This document shows positions 12,801-23,383 of a stretch of 64,000 bases of DNA, one piece after another. A program made the position numbers and the translations under genes. The DNA lies in the NCBI RefSeq assembly GCF_002775205.1, contig NC_036457.1:3829650-3893649 (forward strand), given 5' to 3'. How positions within the stretch are numbered: position 1 is the stretch's first letter; each line of letters opens with the position of its first letter. Source of the stretch: Xiphophorus maculatus. Taxonomy: Eukaryota > Chordata > Actinopteri > Cyprinodontiformes > Poeciliidae. The notes beneath the pieces are model-generated. The model saw only the letters and a list, made by a program, of their open reading frames with translations. It searched no databases and had not been told where the DNA came from.

Positions 12801-15800
12801 TGTTGATCGGAAATAATTTCAAAGCAATTAATATTAGCCCATCGTTTTTCACAGACTCTAAATCTTTACCATGAACAAGCACAAACTCAAATATGGACTT
12901 TTGTCAAATCTCCACTTTGGTCAAAGTTTTTATAATTAATTGTTTTTATTGATATTACACGGATATGACACGTAATTCAGCCATTTTGTGTCAGTGATAA
13001 ATGTGATACAGCTTTGAAATCAAACAAACTCCAGTCCGTTTGTCTGGAAAGTCCGGTTCGTTTGCAGAGGTGTGAACACATAATCGACCAAAAACATACA
13101 TATTTGAGCAGTAAGTGGAAGTAAAATTTAAAAAATTACAGTCATGTTCAGTTTATTATTCCCATTGTTAAAAGTATTTTCTGTTTAAGAAAACCCAGCT
13201 GCATGAACTCACTAACTTCTCTCTGACTCCTACAGAGCATGTGCACAACGTTACCCTAACGCCTCCTATTCTATTATTTCCACTGTGACATCGACTTTTC
13301 AGCCTGGTTTGTTTTCTTACACGTCACATCACAGAGTACAACGGTTTTCTTTTACTCTTAATCACATTGTGGTTCTTCTGAAGGTTTTCTGAGGAAAACC
13401 AGTTCAGCTGTCTTCAATTTCTCCTTCGTGGATTCAGAGTTTAGTAAATAAAGACGGACAAAAGGGAGGGCTGGTCTGGAAAGCTAATGTTTGTGGAGCT
13501 GTGCAGCTGTCTGAGAGCAGCCTGCTGGTCTGTGGACACACAGGAGGTGTTGGAGGATTAAAAACTTGCAGAGCCTTTTATTTTCCCAGAACTCCTTTGT
13601 CCCTGAGTGTTTGTCAGTGTTTGAGATGATTCCCCCCCTCCTCCTGTTTCTCCACATGACCTCCACCTCATGTTGGCCTCTTCATATTCCTGCTGCTGCT
13701 TTCTTTCTCTTCCTCCCCCATGTCTTTTGCTCATTTTATCACTTTTACCAAAAATGGTAGATTTTTTCAAATTTAATTTCTGTTCATTTATTTGACTAGA
13801 TCGTAATAAACATGCAGAATAAGCGTTAACGTAACGATTTTGTGTCTGTTTTGGCCTTCAGACTGTGACCTGCGTGTCCAAACAAAGTGAGGTGCTGCCC
13901 TCTGCAGGACATGTGGCAGAACTGCAGGTGGGTTTTGGCGTCCGGTTTGAAAATGTGCCTTTTTGTTTTTCTATCATCTTCCTAAAATAATGGCCAAAGT
14001 CATTTGAAAATCACTTTTGGAGAAAAAGAAAAAAAAGAAAGAATATAAAAAGAAAATCACCACCTTTTTATTTGATGATTTTAAGGATTTTTCGGTTAAA
14101 ATAATAATAATTATGCTGAGATCATTAATCGTCGACTGATTTGCACTTCAGCTGAGCGAGGAGAGTCCTCCTTCAGCTGCTGGAGTCTTCAGCCTGAACG
14201 TCTGTCGACCAAACACAGAGCAGGACTTTGGTGAGAAAAACACTGCATACATTTCCTGAGTGAGTTTGTGTTGTATGAAAAAGATGATGTTTCTGAATGA
14301 AACCATTGAAATCTATGATGAAGAAAATCAAAAAGAAATGAAGTAAATTAATCTTGGACATTTCTGTGCTTAAAAAAGTTTAAAATTTGCTATAAAAAAA
14401 ACTCTAAAGTTTTTATGTTCGCAGAAATTTCCTGGAAAAAAATATTAGAAATCTTTAAAATTCAAAATTTTAGAATTTGCTACAAAAAAAACTCAGACAA
14501 TTTGAGATTAAGTTCAAATATTTTATTGGAAAGATCTTGTAAATGTCTGAGTTTAAAAAGTCGGAAATTTTCTAAAAAAAAAAAGTGAAAAATTTTTACT
14601 TTCAAAAGGCAAAAGATTATGACCTTTTAAACTATATGTCTTAGTTTTTTCCAGAACATTGCTGAGATTAATCTCAAAATTTATGAACGTTTCCAAGCAA
14701 ACTTTTGAAAAGTTTTTTGTCAAAAAATTTTCTTTAAAATTTTCTACTTTTATAGTTCAAAATTTTCTTGTTTTTTCTAGAAACTTTCTGAGATTGATCT
14801 AAAAAATTCTGAGTATTTTGGTGGAAATTTACTCCCGTTTCTTCTATCTACAATAGCTCTAACTCGCCGTTGCACAAATCGCATCTTGAGATGTTTAATC
14901 TTACGCTGAAATTGTACAAAAAATTTTATTTATCCAAATGTTTTCATAAAGATGTTGAATTTAGATAAAAATGTTGAAAAACTATCAAAATATTTATCTA
15001 TTTTTTATCATGTGGTGTAATGGCAGGTTTTGCGGTGACGGGTCACGTGGACGGAGCGGGTAAAAGTCACGTGTTCGTCAGTGACGTCGACCCGATGGGC
15101 CTGTCGGCCAGAGGAGGTAAAACAATGCTGAGGTTCTCCAGCAGAGGGCGCCCTTCACCCTGCTGCGACTCGTGTTCAGAGTTTAATCTGCACAATTATA
15201 TGTTTTAGCTTTCTGGTTGATTCAGAAAGAGTTGAAACGCTACTTTAAATATAAGAATAAAAAGAAACAAAGAAAATCTTTACTTTCTCTTGTGACCCCA
15301 GTTTATTTTCAGTTTGAAAATTATGTTTCAGGTTTGGATTAAGTAAGGAAAAACAAAATATTTCTATGTCCAGACTTTATGCTCAGAATATTTGCATCTG
15401 AAAACGTGTACAAACAATCTGACGAGGGGTCGCGTTAACCAAATATTTTCATTTTATGGCATTTTAAATAACGACGGAAAAATCTCTCACCTGACCACTG
15501 GATGCAGACAGTTACAATTTTACGCACAGAGAACATCGCAGAGGTCACTAAACCAATCGATCAGTATAAGAAAAAACTTAGATCAGATTATCATCTCTGA
15601 TCTGGACAAAAAAAAATTGAATTTTTCAGATTAATCTTAAAAATTTTCAAGAAAAAACAAATACATTTCTGAGTTTGAGAAGTCAAAAAAAAAACTTTTT
15701 TGAGATTAATCTAAAAAATTTCTAAATGTTTTGCTTTAGGAAATGTTCTCAGTTTTAAAAGTTGAAAAGTTTTGACTTTTGAAACTCAAATTCCAAGTTT

Positions 15801-18800
15801 TTTCTAGAAAATTTCTGAGATTAATCTGAAAATTTCTGAGTTTTCATCATAAATCTTCTCTTTTTTTTCTATCTACAGTGGCCCTGATAGGAAATCACAT
15901 TTTTCAAAACTTCATCGCTGCAAATAAAACGTTAGATGAATTCATCTTGTGATGACAGGATGCGGATCATCTGATTAGCTTGTTGAATATTAATTAAACC
16001 AAATGAAATGCAATTAAATCTCATGATTATTTTAAATCTTTTTCTGGCTTCAGGCCTGCTGGCCGGAGACGAGGTGCTGGCAGTGAACGGGTCAGCCGTG
16101 TCCGGACTGGACCTGGATCACCTCCAGACTCTCTTCAGACATCAGAGTCTCCGCCTGCTGCTGAGGAGAGACGAGCTGCCTGACGCGGAGGAGCCCACCA
16201 TCGCATGGCCTGACCCCGCTGACCTCTGGGTCAAACAGTCCGACCTGCACACCTGGACCTCAGGTAACGCAGCAGCCGCATCAGAACTCTGGCAGAGATT
16301 AACAGTGACATTTACTGGCAAAAAAATATCTCATTAGAGCTCAAATATTCAAAATAAGTATTTAATTTGAAGAAAGAAGAGTTTAAAGATGAAATTATGA
16401 GAAATCATATGTTTAAAAAGAAGAATCAGCAACAGAACCAGCAGTTAAGATGAATGTTAGAACCTCTAAAAACAACCAAATAAAAAGCAAATCACCTGAA
16501 TGCTGATTTTAATTATCAGAAAAATGCTCTTGATTTATCAATATTCATTTTATTTAAATTCATTTTAATTAAGTTTAAACCTCAGTTGTTTTTTGTTGTG
16601 CCGATTTCAGAGCTGAAGCATTTATTTTGATATATTTTTGATGAGTTAATGCAGTTCTTTAAACTTCCAGTTTGTGTTACAGATGCTGCGCCCCCTGCTG
16701 GCAGTGACCCGTCAATGCCGCTCAAGCAGGAATCACCTGAACAGGTGAGCTTCAATCTGCAAACTATTTGAATCAGCTGCCAGCGATTATTCTGATGATT
16801 AATCGGATAAAAATTTGGCTCATTCTGCGGATTTTAACAGAACCACTGATCATGATTCATGATCTCAAAAGAGGAATCCTATAATCACTCAAATCTGATG
16901 CCACTCATTTTTGTTTACATTTTAAGAAGAAGGAAGTTGTACTCAGAGTCTTCTTCAGAGGATTTTGTTTAGATTCCTTCTTGTTGCAGCGCCACCATAG
17001 GCCAGGAGGGGAACAGGTTTTTCAAAATGTTTGGTTCGTTTGACACAAAGCAGCTGGAAACAGAACAAATGCTGCAACTTTGGTCTCTAATCAAACCGAG
17101 TCTACCGGACTATCATGTGGGACTAAGAGACAGAAAATTAATAGGTTATTCAAAGAATTCAGTTTCCAGGTAAAATGTTGCTTTTCTTTTCCATAATTCC
17201 TGAATATAAGCACAAATTTCTGGGAAGAAAAGCAAAGTCAGCCAATAATTTCCCACAATGACCTGACTAAACAATTTGCTGATGCAGCATCTCAACATAA
17301 CTACGTCACCCCAAACTTCAGCATCTTCCTGAGCGGAAGCCGACTCTTCCCTCTTAAACTCACCTGCAGAGATTTTTTACCCACAATTCCCCCTTCCTCC
17401 CAGTGTGAGTCACATGACCTGCAGTCGGCCCGGTAATCTGGGTTTACGCCGTCAGGAGTGTTTGTGAAGTTGCAGCAGACTAATCCTCCTGCAGGAGCTG
17501 CTGGGTGTCTGTGAGTAGCTGGGTTGATCCCAGAGGCGACCCCTGACCCCTCACCATGGGCGCCCTGTGCTGGGTGTTGCCGCTGGAGGAGGACGCAGAC
17601 ACCCTGGAGGACGGCGATGGGGTCGGGCTGCTGGACGAGGCGACCTGCTGTCTGGGCCGGCGAGCTCCAGAAGGTTTCGCTCTGCTGGTAAAACGATCGA
17701 TCTTTGATTGGTTGATCTCATTAGATCGGACTGAACTCCGGAAACTACAGAGACCAAAACAGATTCAGGTGGAGCTGACTGGTTCACTGACACTCAGCCC
17801 AAAACTCCCAGTCACATGGAAAACTTCATGTTATTGGAAAATGTAGAGAAGTTTGATGTAATTTGGAGCAGAAAATGGTGACAGACATGCGGGACCTTAA
17901 ACATGTCAAACTTTATTGCATTTTGTTGCTTTACAACCAAAAGATTCAATGTATTTTACTGGGATTTTATGACAAAACAACACAAAGTAGAGCAAATCTA
18001 TAAGGGGGAAATAAAAATTATAGATAGCTTAATGGTTTTGGCATATTTAATAAACAAAAATCTGAAAAGTGTGGCATGCATTGCCATACAAGACCATTTT
18101 TTTGTGAAACCAGAAGACAGCTGATAGATAAATAAATAGCCCATCTGTGTGTAATTTAGTCTTGACTCCAACACCTGGTCTTCATGGAAGAGAAGTAAGA
18201 AAAAATGCTACAGCAAAAATCTGGGAGGATGTCACGTATGGAGCTAAATTGGGGCCATAAAGATTTTTTATTTTGTTTCGTTTTTTAAACAAACTGATAA
18301 CAAAAAAAATTCAACTGAAAAAGAAGTTAAAAGCTTTTTTTCAGATTAAAAGTTGTTTTTTTTCAGGCTGGATCTGGGGGGTGGAATCATAATCAACAGT
18401 TAATCGCTAGTCAAAATATATCTAAGAGAAATGCTTTTAAAACATCATCAGTGTTTTATGCTTCTGTGTTTTGTTTTGAAAATAAAATGTTTCACTGATA
18501 TAAGCTACTTACGTCAACACATGACAAAAATCTCAATGGAAACAATATGGTGGCAACAAATTTGTGCAGCCCTTTCCGTCCTTTGGACATTTCCAACACC
18601 GCATCCAATTCCAAAAACTCTTAAAGAAAAGTGGCTTTGGAGGTTTGTGGCGTTTTTTTTCACTTTCAAATTATTTTATTCAGTTTCATTTTAAGGCTCT
18701 AATTTAGCTCCATAGAATGGAATACTCTGATTTCATTGCTTTTCTTTGTTTACTATAAATTATCTGTGGATAAGAATACAAACAGCGTCGGAGGAATGAC

Positions 18801-21800
18801 GGTTTTGCCGGATCTGCTGTGATGATCTGAGCTGTTTGGTATCGTTTCTGTTCCAGCTTTCCATCAGCCTTTAATGGCCGTTTATGTTCACAGTTGGGTT
18901 TCATTTTGGTTCTTTTGTCCTGCAGACATTCCTCTGCAGATCAGATGTTTTGTTTCAACACCAGATTTAGGAACATTTCTGAGGAGGTTTCCTGAGCGGG
19001 ATCACAGATTCCTGGAGCGAGGTCTCCTTCCTGGCAGTTAAAGCGCTCCGGCTCGTCCTTGGTCGTTATTAAAAGCTCGGCAGAGCGACTGGGCCGCCGG
19101 CCGTTTAATAGAAACTGACAGGGCAGATTATGATGATGAACGAGGGGCAGAAGCTGCTTTCAGTCCAGCTCTGGTTCGAAGGTTTTACTTCCTTTCTTCT
19201 CTGCTCTGTGTCTGAATCACTGAAACCTTCATCCAGGTTTTAATGGAGGTTTCTGGTTTCTGGGGTTTATGGTAAAATTTGCCCTCTGTCCTAAAGGTGG
19301 CGCTGTGGAAAACACATCCTCTAATTGCATTGATGTGAAAGTTGAACGTCAAGCCGTTTATTATGAAAAAAATAATAAGAATGGTGCCAGTAATCTTTAA
19401 TTTGACTAAAACCTTCATTATGGTTCAAAATCAATTTTAAACAGGTGACTAGACTAGATTTAAAGGAACTTGGTGTTTCAGCTGTTTTGCAGTTTTCTAG
19501 AAGTTTGTTCCAGATTTGTGCTGCTTCTCAGCACTTGACTCAAACAAATGACTCAGAGAACCACCAGTTTCATGTTTTCTGGTCTTATTAAAATGTGAAT
19601 AATTCACATCCAGACAATGACACTTAATGATTTTCACTTACTTGACTCGGTGTCTATGGCCGGGAACGCCAGTATTCTCTCAACTCTTTATCCAACATGC
19701 TGTAAGCCTGGAATCGTGGCTCCATCCTGGATAGTAACACATGCAAATTATTTGTGGATGAAATGCATCTGTAATTGGTCATCATCGCTTGGTTCCTCTA
19801 CTTTCTCCTTCCAGAACACGGACCGGGTTTTCTCCCTGTACCAAACCTTCCCAGAGAGCAAAACGTCGGACATTGATGTTCCCAGAAACCCGTACGTCAG
19901 AGAGGGAAGTCTGCATCCGCCAAGCCCCGCCCACCTGAGCGTCTGTCAGCGGCTACGGAAAGTCATCCAGGAGCTGGTCGACACGGAGAAGTCCTACGTC
20001 AAGGTGGGAATTTATAGGTTTTAAAAATCATTAAAGGATTTAATTTAAATTTTTATTCTTATGTCTTTTAATAATTTCATTCTAATTTGTTAATTTTGTT
20101 CCCGTCAGGATCTGGTTTGTCTTTTTGAAATCTACCTGACGCCGCTGCAGAACGAGACGTTCCTCAGTAAAGACGAGGTGAGAAGGGAGGAAATGGAGGT
20201 TTTGTTGTTAGTTTTCAGGTTCTGGTTCTGGTTCTGAAGGTGCCGTCTCTCCCTCAGATGGAGGCGCTGTTCGGCAGTCTGCCGGAGATGTTGGACTTCC
20301 AGAGAGTTTTTCTCCAAACGCTGGAGGAGAGAATCGCTTCCTGTCCGGACTTCAGCAGTTTGGAAACTCCTGAGCAGTTTAAGGTCAGAAAAAAAGGATT
20401 CATCTACAATTTTACTCTAAAAACTCATGTTTCCATCTTAAATGTATTTAATTTAAAGGGGCATATTGTGCAAAATTTTTATTTTGCATGTTTTTCTACA
20501 TCAGTTTAGGTCCCTACTGCTTCTAAAAAAGCCACCAAGCCGTTTTTGGCTATAAGTTAATGTTTTTTGGTGTCTGGAAAATGAGCCGTTTCAAAAACCT
20601 CGAGAATGTAACAAATCACAGGCGCTGTTCTTCACCTTGTTACCTAGCAACCCCAGGAACGTCCAACCCGTTACCTGGCAACTCAAACTCCAGCACATTT
20701 GGTCTGCTTGTTTTGCCTCTCTATATGTGCTGTACAATGCCTGCTGGAAGAGACAACTTACCATCTAGAAAACCACTTGCTGCTTTCTTTTTAATGTCTG
20801 CTTTTCAAAGATTTACAGTTGTATATTTGCACATCTTTTTGCAGCCATTTTCACGTGAGTTTAAACACTGAGTTGGAGGACGTATCCAGCAGCAGCAGCT
20901 TAGTTGGATTTAAAGTAACAGAGACTCTAAAACAGGTCAACCTGGAACTCAGCAGACTGAAACCTCATTATCTAACAACAATTTGGTGCTAAAAATGCTA
21001 TATAGTTTTTTTTTTTATAGCCCTGATATCCTAACCTTCTCAAGGAAACATAGTTTTCATATTGATTTTCTTCTTTCCTTCAGATGCTCCTCTTCTCATT
21101 GGGTGGATCCTTTCTTTATTACGCCGACCACTTCAAGCTCTACAGCGGCTTCTGTGCGAACCACATCAAAGTCCAGAAAGTTCTGGAGAGAGGTGACCAT
21201 CACACCCCCAAACATTCACTTTGTCTAGTTTCTGTCTGGTCTGATCAAACATTAGAGCGGGACAAACCTAACAGACGCTTCTGTGATGCAGCGAAAACAG
21301 ACGCAACCTTCAAGCACTTCCTGGAGACGAGGAATCCGACCAATCAGCACTCGTCTTCTCTGGAGTCGTACCTGATCAAACCTGTTCAGAGGGTCCTGAA
21401 GTATCCACTGCTGCTGAGGGAGCTGGTGTCTCTGACTGATGCTGAGAGCCCCGAACACACACACCTGACAGGTAACACACACACCTGACATGTAACACAC
21501 ACACCTGACATGTAACACACACACCCGACAGGTAACACACACACCTGACACAGTGCTGGTTCTGTTGTTGTTGACCAGGATATATTTTCCAACTCAACTG
21601 GTTCCAGTCTGACATAAAAACTGGGATTTCTTTGTTTACTGGTGTTGCTAAATTGTGCTTTGCTAATAAATTTGACTCGACACACACCTGACAGGTAAAA
21701 GTCACATTTTCTTACTGCCTGCACTTCCTCTTCTGTCCACTCAGAGGCGCTGAGAGCGATGGAGAAGGTAGCGAGTCACATCAATGAGATGCAGAAGATC

Positions 21801-23383
21801 TATGAGGATTATGGCTGCGTGTTTGACCAGCTGGTAGCCGAGCAGAGCGGCGCTGACAAACAGGTAAAACACCAACCAGGCGAACGGGTTGGGGAGCCGT
21901 CGGACCTGCTGGACGGTGTGACATCATCCTGTCTCTCCACAGGTCACAGAGATCTCCATGGGGGAGTTCCTGGTCCACTCGCCGGTGGTCTGGTTGAACC
22001 CTCTGCCGTGTCTGCGACGGCTGAGGAAGGAGCCTCAGCTCACGCTGTTCGGTTGGTTCAAAGTCGTCTCATCGCAGTTTAGTTTCTGTTTGAAGGATGT
22101 AGTTAACACCACTGCTGCTCTCCTCAGTGTTCAAGCGAGCCGTCATCCTGGTTCATCGTGAGAACAAGCTGAAGAAGAGAATGGTCAGTCCTCCTACATT
22201 CTGTGTTTTAGTTGTTAAATCCCAGCGGAGTTAAAACTTGTTTTTTTGTTTGCGTCCTGCTACAGACGAGCTCCCGTTCAGCCGATCTGGACCCCTTCAG
22301 GTTCCGCTGGTTGATCCCAGTTTCAACGCTTCAGGTCCGACCGGCCAACATCCCAGGTCAGTGGGCCGTCAGAGGCGGGTGTGTTGGTGTAAGCCGGGAT
22401 GTTCGGTTGAATGACTCGGTGTGGTGTCTGCAGGTTCAGAGGACCCCTGTGTGTGGGAGTTGGTTCACAGCAGGTCAGAGGTCGAGGGTCGACCAGAGAC
22501 GGTCTTCCAGCTGTGCAGCAGGTACCAACTTTATAAAGAACAACTCTATGGACTGGTTAAGGGGGGAATCCAGAACCAGGACTGAATCAATGGTTCATTT
22601 CTGTTGAGGGAAGGTGACGGTGGAGCCTCTACAGAAGTTAGATAGACGTTGAGTTTGAAAGAAAAGATTTATTCAAGTTTTTATGGATGGATGGATTGAT
22701 TGATTTCCATACTAATGAATACCTAAAGTAGACGAAGGTCTTCCAGACCTGTCCATGCTGTAGGGACCCTGAACAGAACCGGTCCAGAACCTTTAGTCCA
22801 ATGAAGAACTGAGCCTCTAGAGGAGAACCTGGATCGATGACTCTGCTGTTTGTGTTTCAGTGATCTGGATGCGAAGGCCGCTTTGCTCCGCGCTCTCAGC
22901 TCCCTACTCAAAGACCAAGCTGCTAGCGGCTCCCTGAGGAGAACCCGGCCGTCCGCCGCCGAGAGGAGCGCCACCTGGAGGAGGCGGCCCAGACCCGGCC
23001 GCTCCGACCTCCAGAGAACCGCTCCTCATCCGCCGGCGGAGCGCTGCGGCGCCCTGGAGGAAACCTGCTCCGAGCCGCCGCTGCCGAGCCATGCCGGCTC
23101 CTCCGGGATGAGGCCCAGACTCTGCTCCCTGACCGGAGAGCTGGAGGCGCAGCTGCAGCGCCTCAACTTCTCCGAGGACGACCAAGGAGCGGCGCAGCGC
23201 CTGGACGAGGAGAAGAGGCGGACCTCCAGTCTGCGGCGGGGTGCAGCCAGAGACGGACTGGACTTCAGCAGCTTTGTGGGGAGAGACTTCAGCATTCAGA
23301 GCATGACGTCCATGATCAACGAAGACTGCTTCTACGACCCGGTGCTGGCGATCCAAACGGACGACATTAACCTGCTGACTTAA
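2501..23383 (+). CDS. tiam2: TIAM2 (T-lymphoma invasion and metastasis 2), Rac GEF, whole coding span
   Basis: This gene encodes a guanine-nucleotide exchange factor that, by family knowledge, loads GTP on Rac1 at membranes to drive lamellipodia, neurite growth and cell adhesion. I could follow about 22-23 exons with matching phases. Together they give about 1,469 residues: N-terminal PH with coiled-coil extension, PDZ, then DH and C-terminal PH. Human TIAM2 is about 1,700 residues. I chose the ATG at 2501 because it sits in GCCATGG directly after a splice acceptor ending at 2493, and because the protein then begins MGNTDS, like the myristoylated start of TIAM proteins. The ATG at 2465 lies before that acceptor. 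TIAM2 is favoured over TIAM1 because CLDN20 and ARID1B follow on the same strand. No Ras-binding domain was recognised between 9819 and 12209. Details are in the three block entries. Confidence 0.92.
3524..5437. other. TIAM2 intron 1
   Basis: AT-rich intron. It has a short tandem run of the unit gtactaaagctgttcaaa (3970-4025). Near 5145-5270 is a fish repeat phrase made of aagtaaaagtaaaaagtac...actaattactgtccacctc. The same phrase family occurs in the opposite orientation at 10110-10740. No coding signal was seen. Confidence 0.5.
5966..6400 (+). repeat. Purine-rich minisatellite, unit about 124 bp
   Basis: The phrase gaggatgagtgggat recurs at 5966, 6089, 6213 and 6294, giving three spacings of 123, 124 and 81. 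Between them are variants of ggggatgagagggataaaaag. The array lies in TIAM2 intron 2 between the two halves of the PH domain. Confidence 0.75.
8285..8480. repeat. Interspersed repeat copy (pair with 27240-27370)
   Basis: The stretch from tgtgcgtcag through gtgtaccagaaacacatga to acaaaggttccag is closely matched at 27243-27300 (gtgcgtcaggtttatatgtgtaccggaaacatatgagtacaaaggttccag, in part). Both are followed by an AT-rich tail with aaattaa motifs. It is a dispersed non-coding repeat of unknown class. Confidence 0.5.
9002..9437 (+). repeat. Long pyrimidine-rich simple repeat (TTCC/CTTT)
   Basis: More than 400 bases are almost entirely C and T on the + strand, built from ttcc, cttt and tcctt units. 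This creates long spurious Ser/Phe/Leu-rich open frames in all three + frames. It lies in the intron before exon 6 and could adopt triplex-type structure. Confidence 0.85.
9521..9686 (+). repeat. 34-bp minisatellite abutting a TIAM2 splice acceptor
   Basis: Units start tcctccaggtgtgtgtgaac and continue cctgttcaggtgttt, at 9521, 9555 and 9627. Degenerate copies lie between and after. The last degenerate unit merges with the exon 6 acceptor (ggacctgcag, 9686). Each full unit carries its own ccag|gtgtg. Confidence 0.75.
10110..10740. repeat. Interspersed AT-rich fish repeat (opposite orientation to 5145-5270)
   Basis: It contains agtagttttactacattgtattttttac, in parts of up to 20 bases, and phrases tttttacttttacttgagtaaa and tgacccacctctgt. 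These are reverse complements of phrases at 5145-5270. Part of the intron after TIAM2 exon 6. Confidence 0.5.
11400..11890 (-). repeat. About 490-bp interspersed repeat, copy A
   Basis: Its reverse complement matches 20450-20945 over the full length. Shared parts include aaaggggc...gcaaaatt...ttgcatgttttt at one end, gttacctagcaaccc in the middle, acaacttaccatc, and ggatttaaagt...taaaacag at the other end. The element class is unknown. Confidence 0.65.
12210..16744 (+). CDS. tiam2: TIAM2 middle exons with PDZ domain
   Basis: The PDZ domain is split over 14152-14230, 15027-15116 and 16054-16263, followed by a linker exon at 16683-16744. Phases 1-1-1-0 fit exactly. The core reads DFGFAV (carboxylate-binding loop region), [16 protein letters not shown] and [12 protein letters not shown], the classic PDZ pattern. 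It aligns with the YGFSLSS...GLKAGDEILEIN segment of mammalian TIAM proteins. Two further small exons, 12210-12272 (63 nt, donor gtaagg) and 13862-13927 (66 nt), are phase 0 at both ends and would keep the frame. They are inferred from splice signals only and resemble nothing I know. In the family this PDZ binds syndecan, CADM or neurexin-type tails. Confidence 0.8.
12470..12750. repeat. Possible non-autonomous DNA transposon fossil
   Basis: The segment is bounded by gccgtgtccacac at the left and gtgtggacag at the right, which share a 9-bp inverted core. It lies in the intron between 12272 and 13862. No target duplication could be fixed. Confidence 0.3.
14390..15870. repeat. AT-rich iterated repeat around a TIAM2 PDZ exon
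   Basis: Phrases such as tctgagattaatctaaaa, aaaattt(c/t)t, aagttttttc and ttctatctaca(a/g)t(a/g)gc recur many times at 14390-14860 and 15610-15880. A related array lies at 58040-58760. The small PDZ exon 15027-15116 sits between the two blocks. This is a degenerate tandem or dispersed repeat with no coding potential. Confidence 0.6.
16264..17400. other. TIAM2 introns around the linker exon
   Basis: Apart from the 62-nt exon at 16683-16744, nothing but AT-rich intron is visible. GC content rises from about 17340 towards the alternative exon at 17556. Confidence 0.5.
17556..17687 (+). CDS. tiam2: Candidate alternative first coding exon of TIAM2 (short isoform)
   Basis: An ATG in a strong context (tcaccATGG) opens 44 codons that end in phase 0 at a gtaaaa donor. 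The next TIAM2 exon at 19815 also begins in phase 0, so splicing would give a short protein holding only DH and PHc. The peptide begins MGALCW, with Gly2 for N-myristoylation and Cys5 as a possible palmitoylation site, and is acidic after that ([13 protein letters not shown]). Upstream, near 17406-17415, are TGAGTCA (AP-1-like) and CACATG. Short TIAM2 isoforms that begin in front of the DH domain are known in mammals. That this exon plays that role here is inference; it shares no frame with an upstream acceptor that I could establish. Confidence 0.5.
17890..18190. mobile_element. Tc1-like DNA transposon terminal remnant
   Basis: The run caaactttattgcattttg, ttgctttacaacc, gggattttatgac...aacacaaagtag and ctgaaaagtgtggcatgcat is the decayed terminal region of a common fish Tc1-like element. 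It lacks any open frame. Confidence 0.5.
18239..18712. mobile_element. MITE with 18-bp terminal inverted repeats and TA target duplication
   Basis: The left end tggagctaaattggggcc (18239-18256) and right end ggctctaatttagctcca (18695-18712) are inverted repeats matching at 16 of 18 positions. Both are flanked by TA, at 18237-18238 and 18713-18714. The 474-bp body has no transposase frame. TA duplication points to a Tc1/mariner-type mobiliser. It lies in the TIAM2 intron after the alternative start exon. Confidence 0.75.
18960..19814. other. TIAM2 intron, possibly with conserved regulatory DNA
   Basis: The stretch 19000-19160 and the stretch 19620-19810 are less AT-rich and show transcription-factor-like words, including the octamer ATGCAAAT at 19741-19748. 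No ORF of note. Regulatory function is only a guess. Confidence 0.3.
19815..23383 (+). CDS. tiam2: TIAM2 C-terminal exons: DH and PHc domains
   Basis: The exons are 19815-20003, 20109-20177, 20258-20383, 21084-21192, 21292-21471, 21745-21863, 21943-22051, 22128-22183, 22266-22356, 22434-22521 and 22861-23383, ending in TAA. The DH domain starts near [19 protein letters not shown], where the glutamate of conserved region 1 is present. It continues through [33 protein letters not shown] (conserved region 3) and SHINEMQKI. This is a complete catalytic domain, so Rac exchange activity is expected. The PHc domain runs from about [20 protein letters not shown] to the helix [20 protein letters not shown]. 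The last exon adds a Pro/Arg-rich tail. The 22051 donor (gttggt) is weak but phase demands it. A minisatellite lies at the 21471 donor. Confidence 0.93.
20450..20945 (+). repeat. About 490-bp interspersed repeat, copy B
   Basis: This is the second copy of the family described at 11400-11890, in inverted orientation relative to it. Both lie in TIAM2 introns, 9 kb apart, so the transcript could in principle fold into a long imperfect duplex. Confidence 0.65.
21472..21551 (+). repeat. 20-bp minisatellite reiterating a TIAM2 splice donor
   Basis: Four units of gtaacacacacacctgacat follow directly on the exon end (ctgacag|gtaaca). Two further CGACAG or CTGACAG followed by GTAA occur, at 21531 and near 21694. 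The array therefore copies the exon end and donor. Confidence 0.85.
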
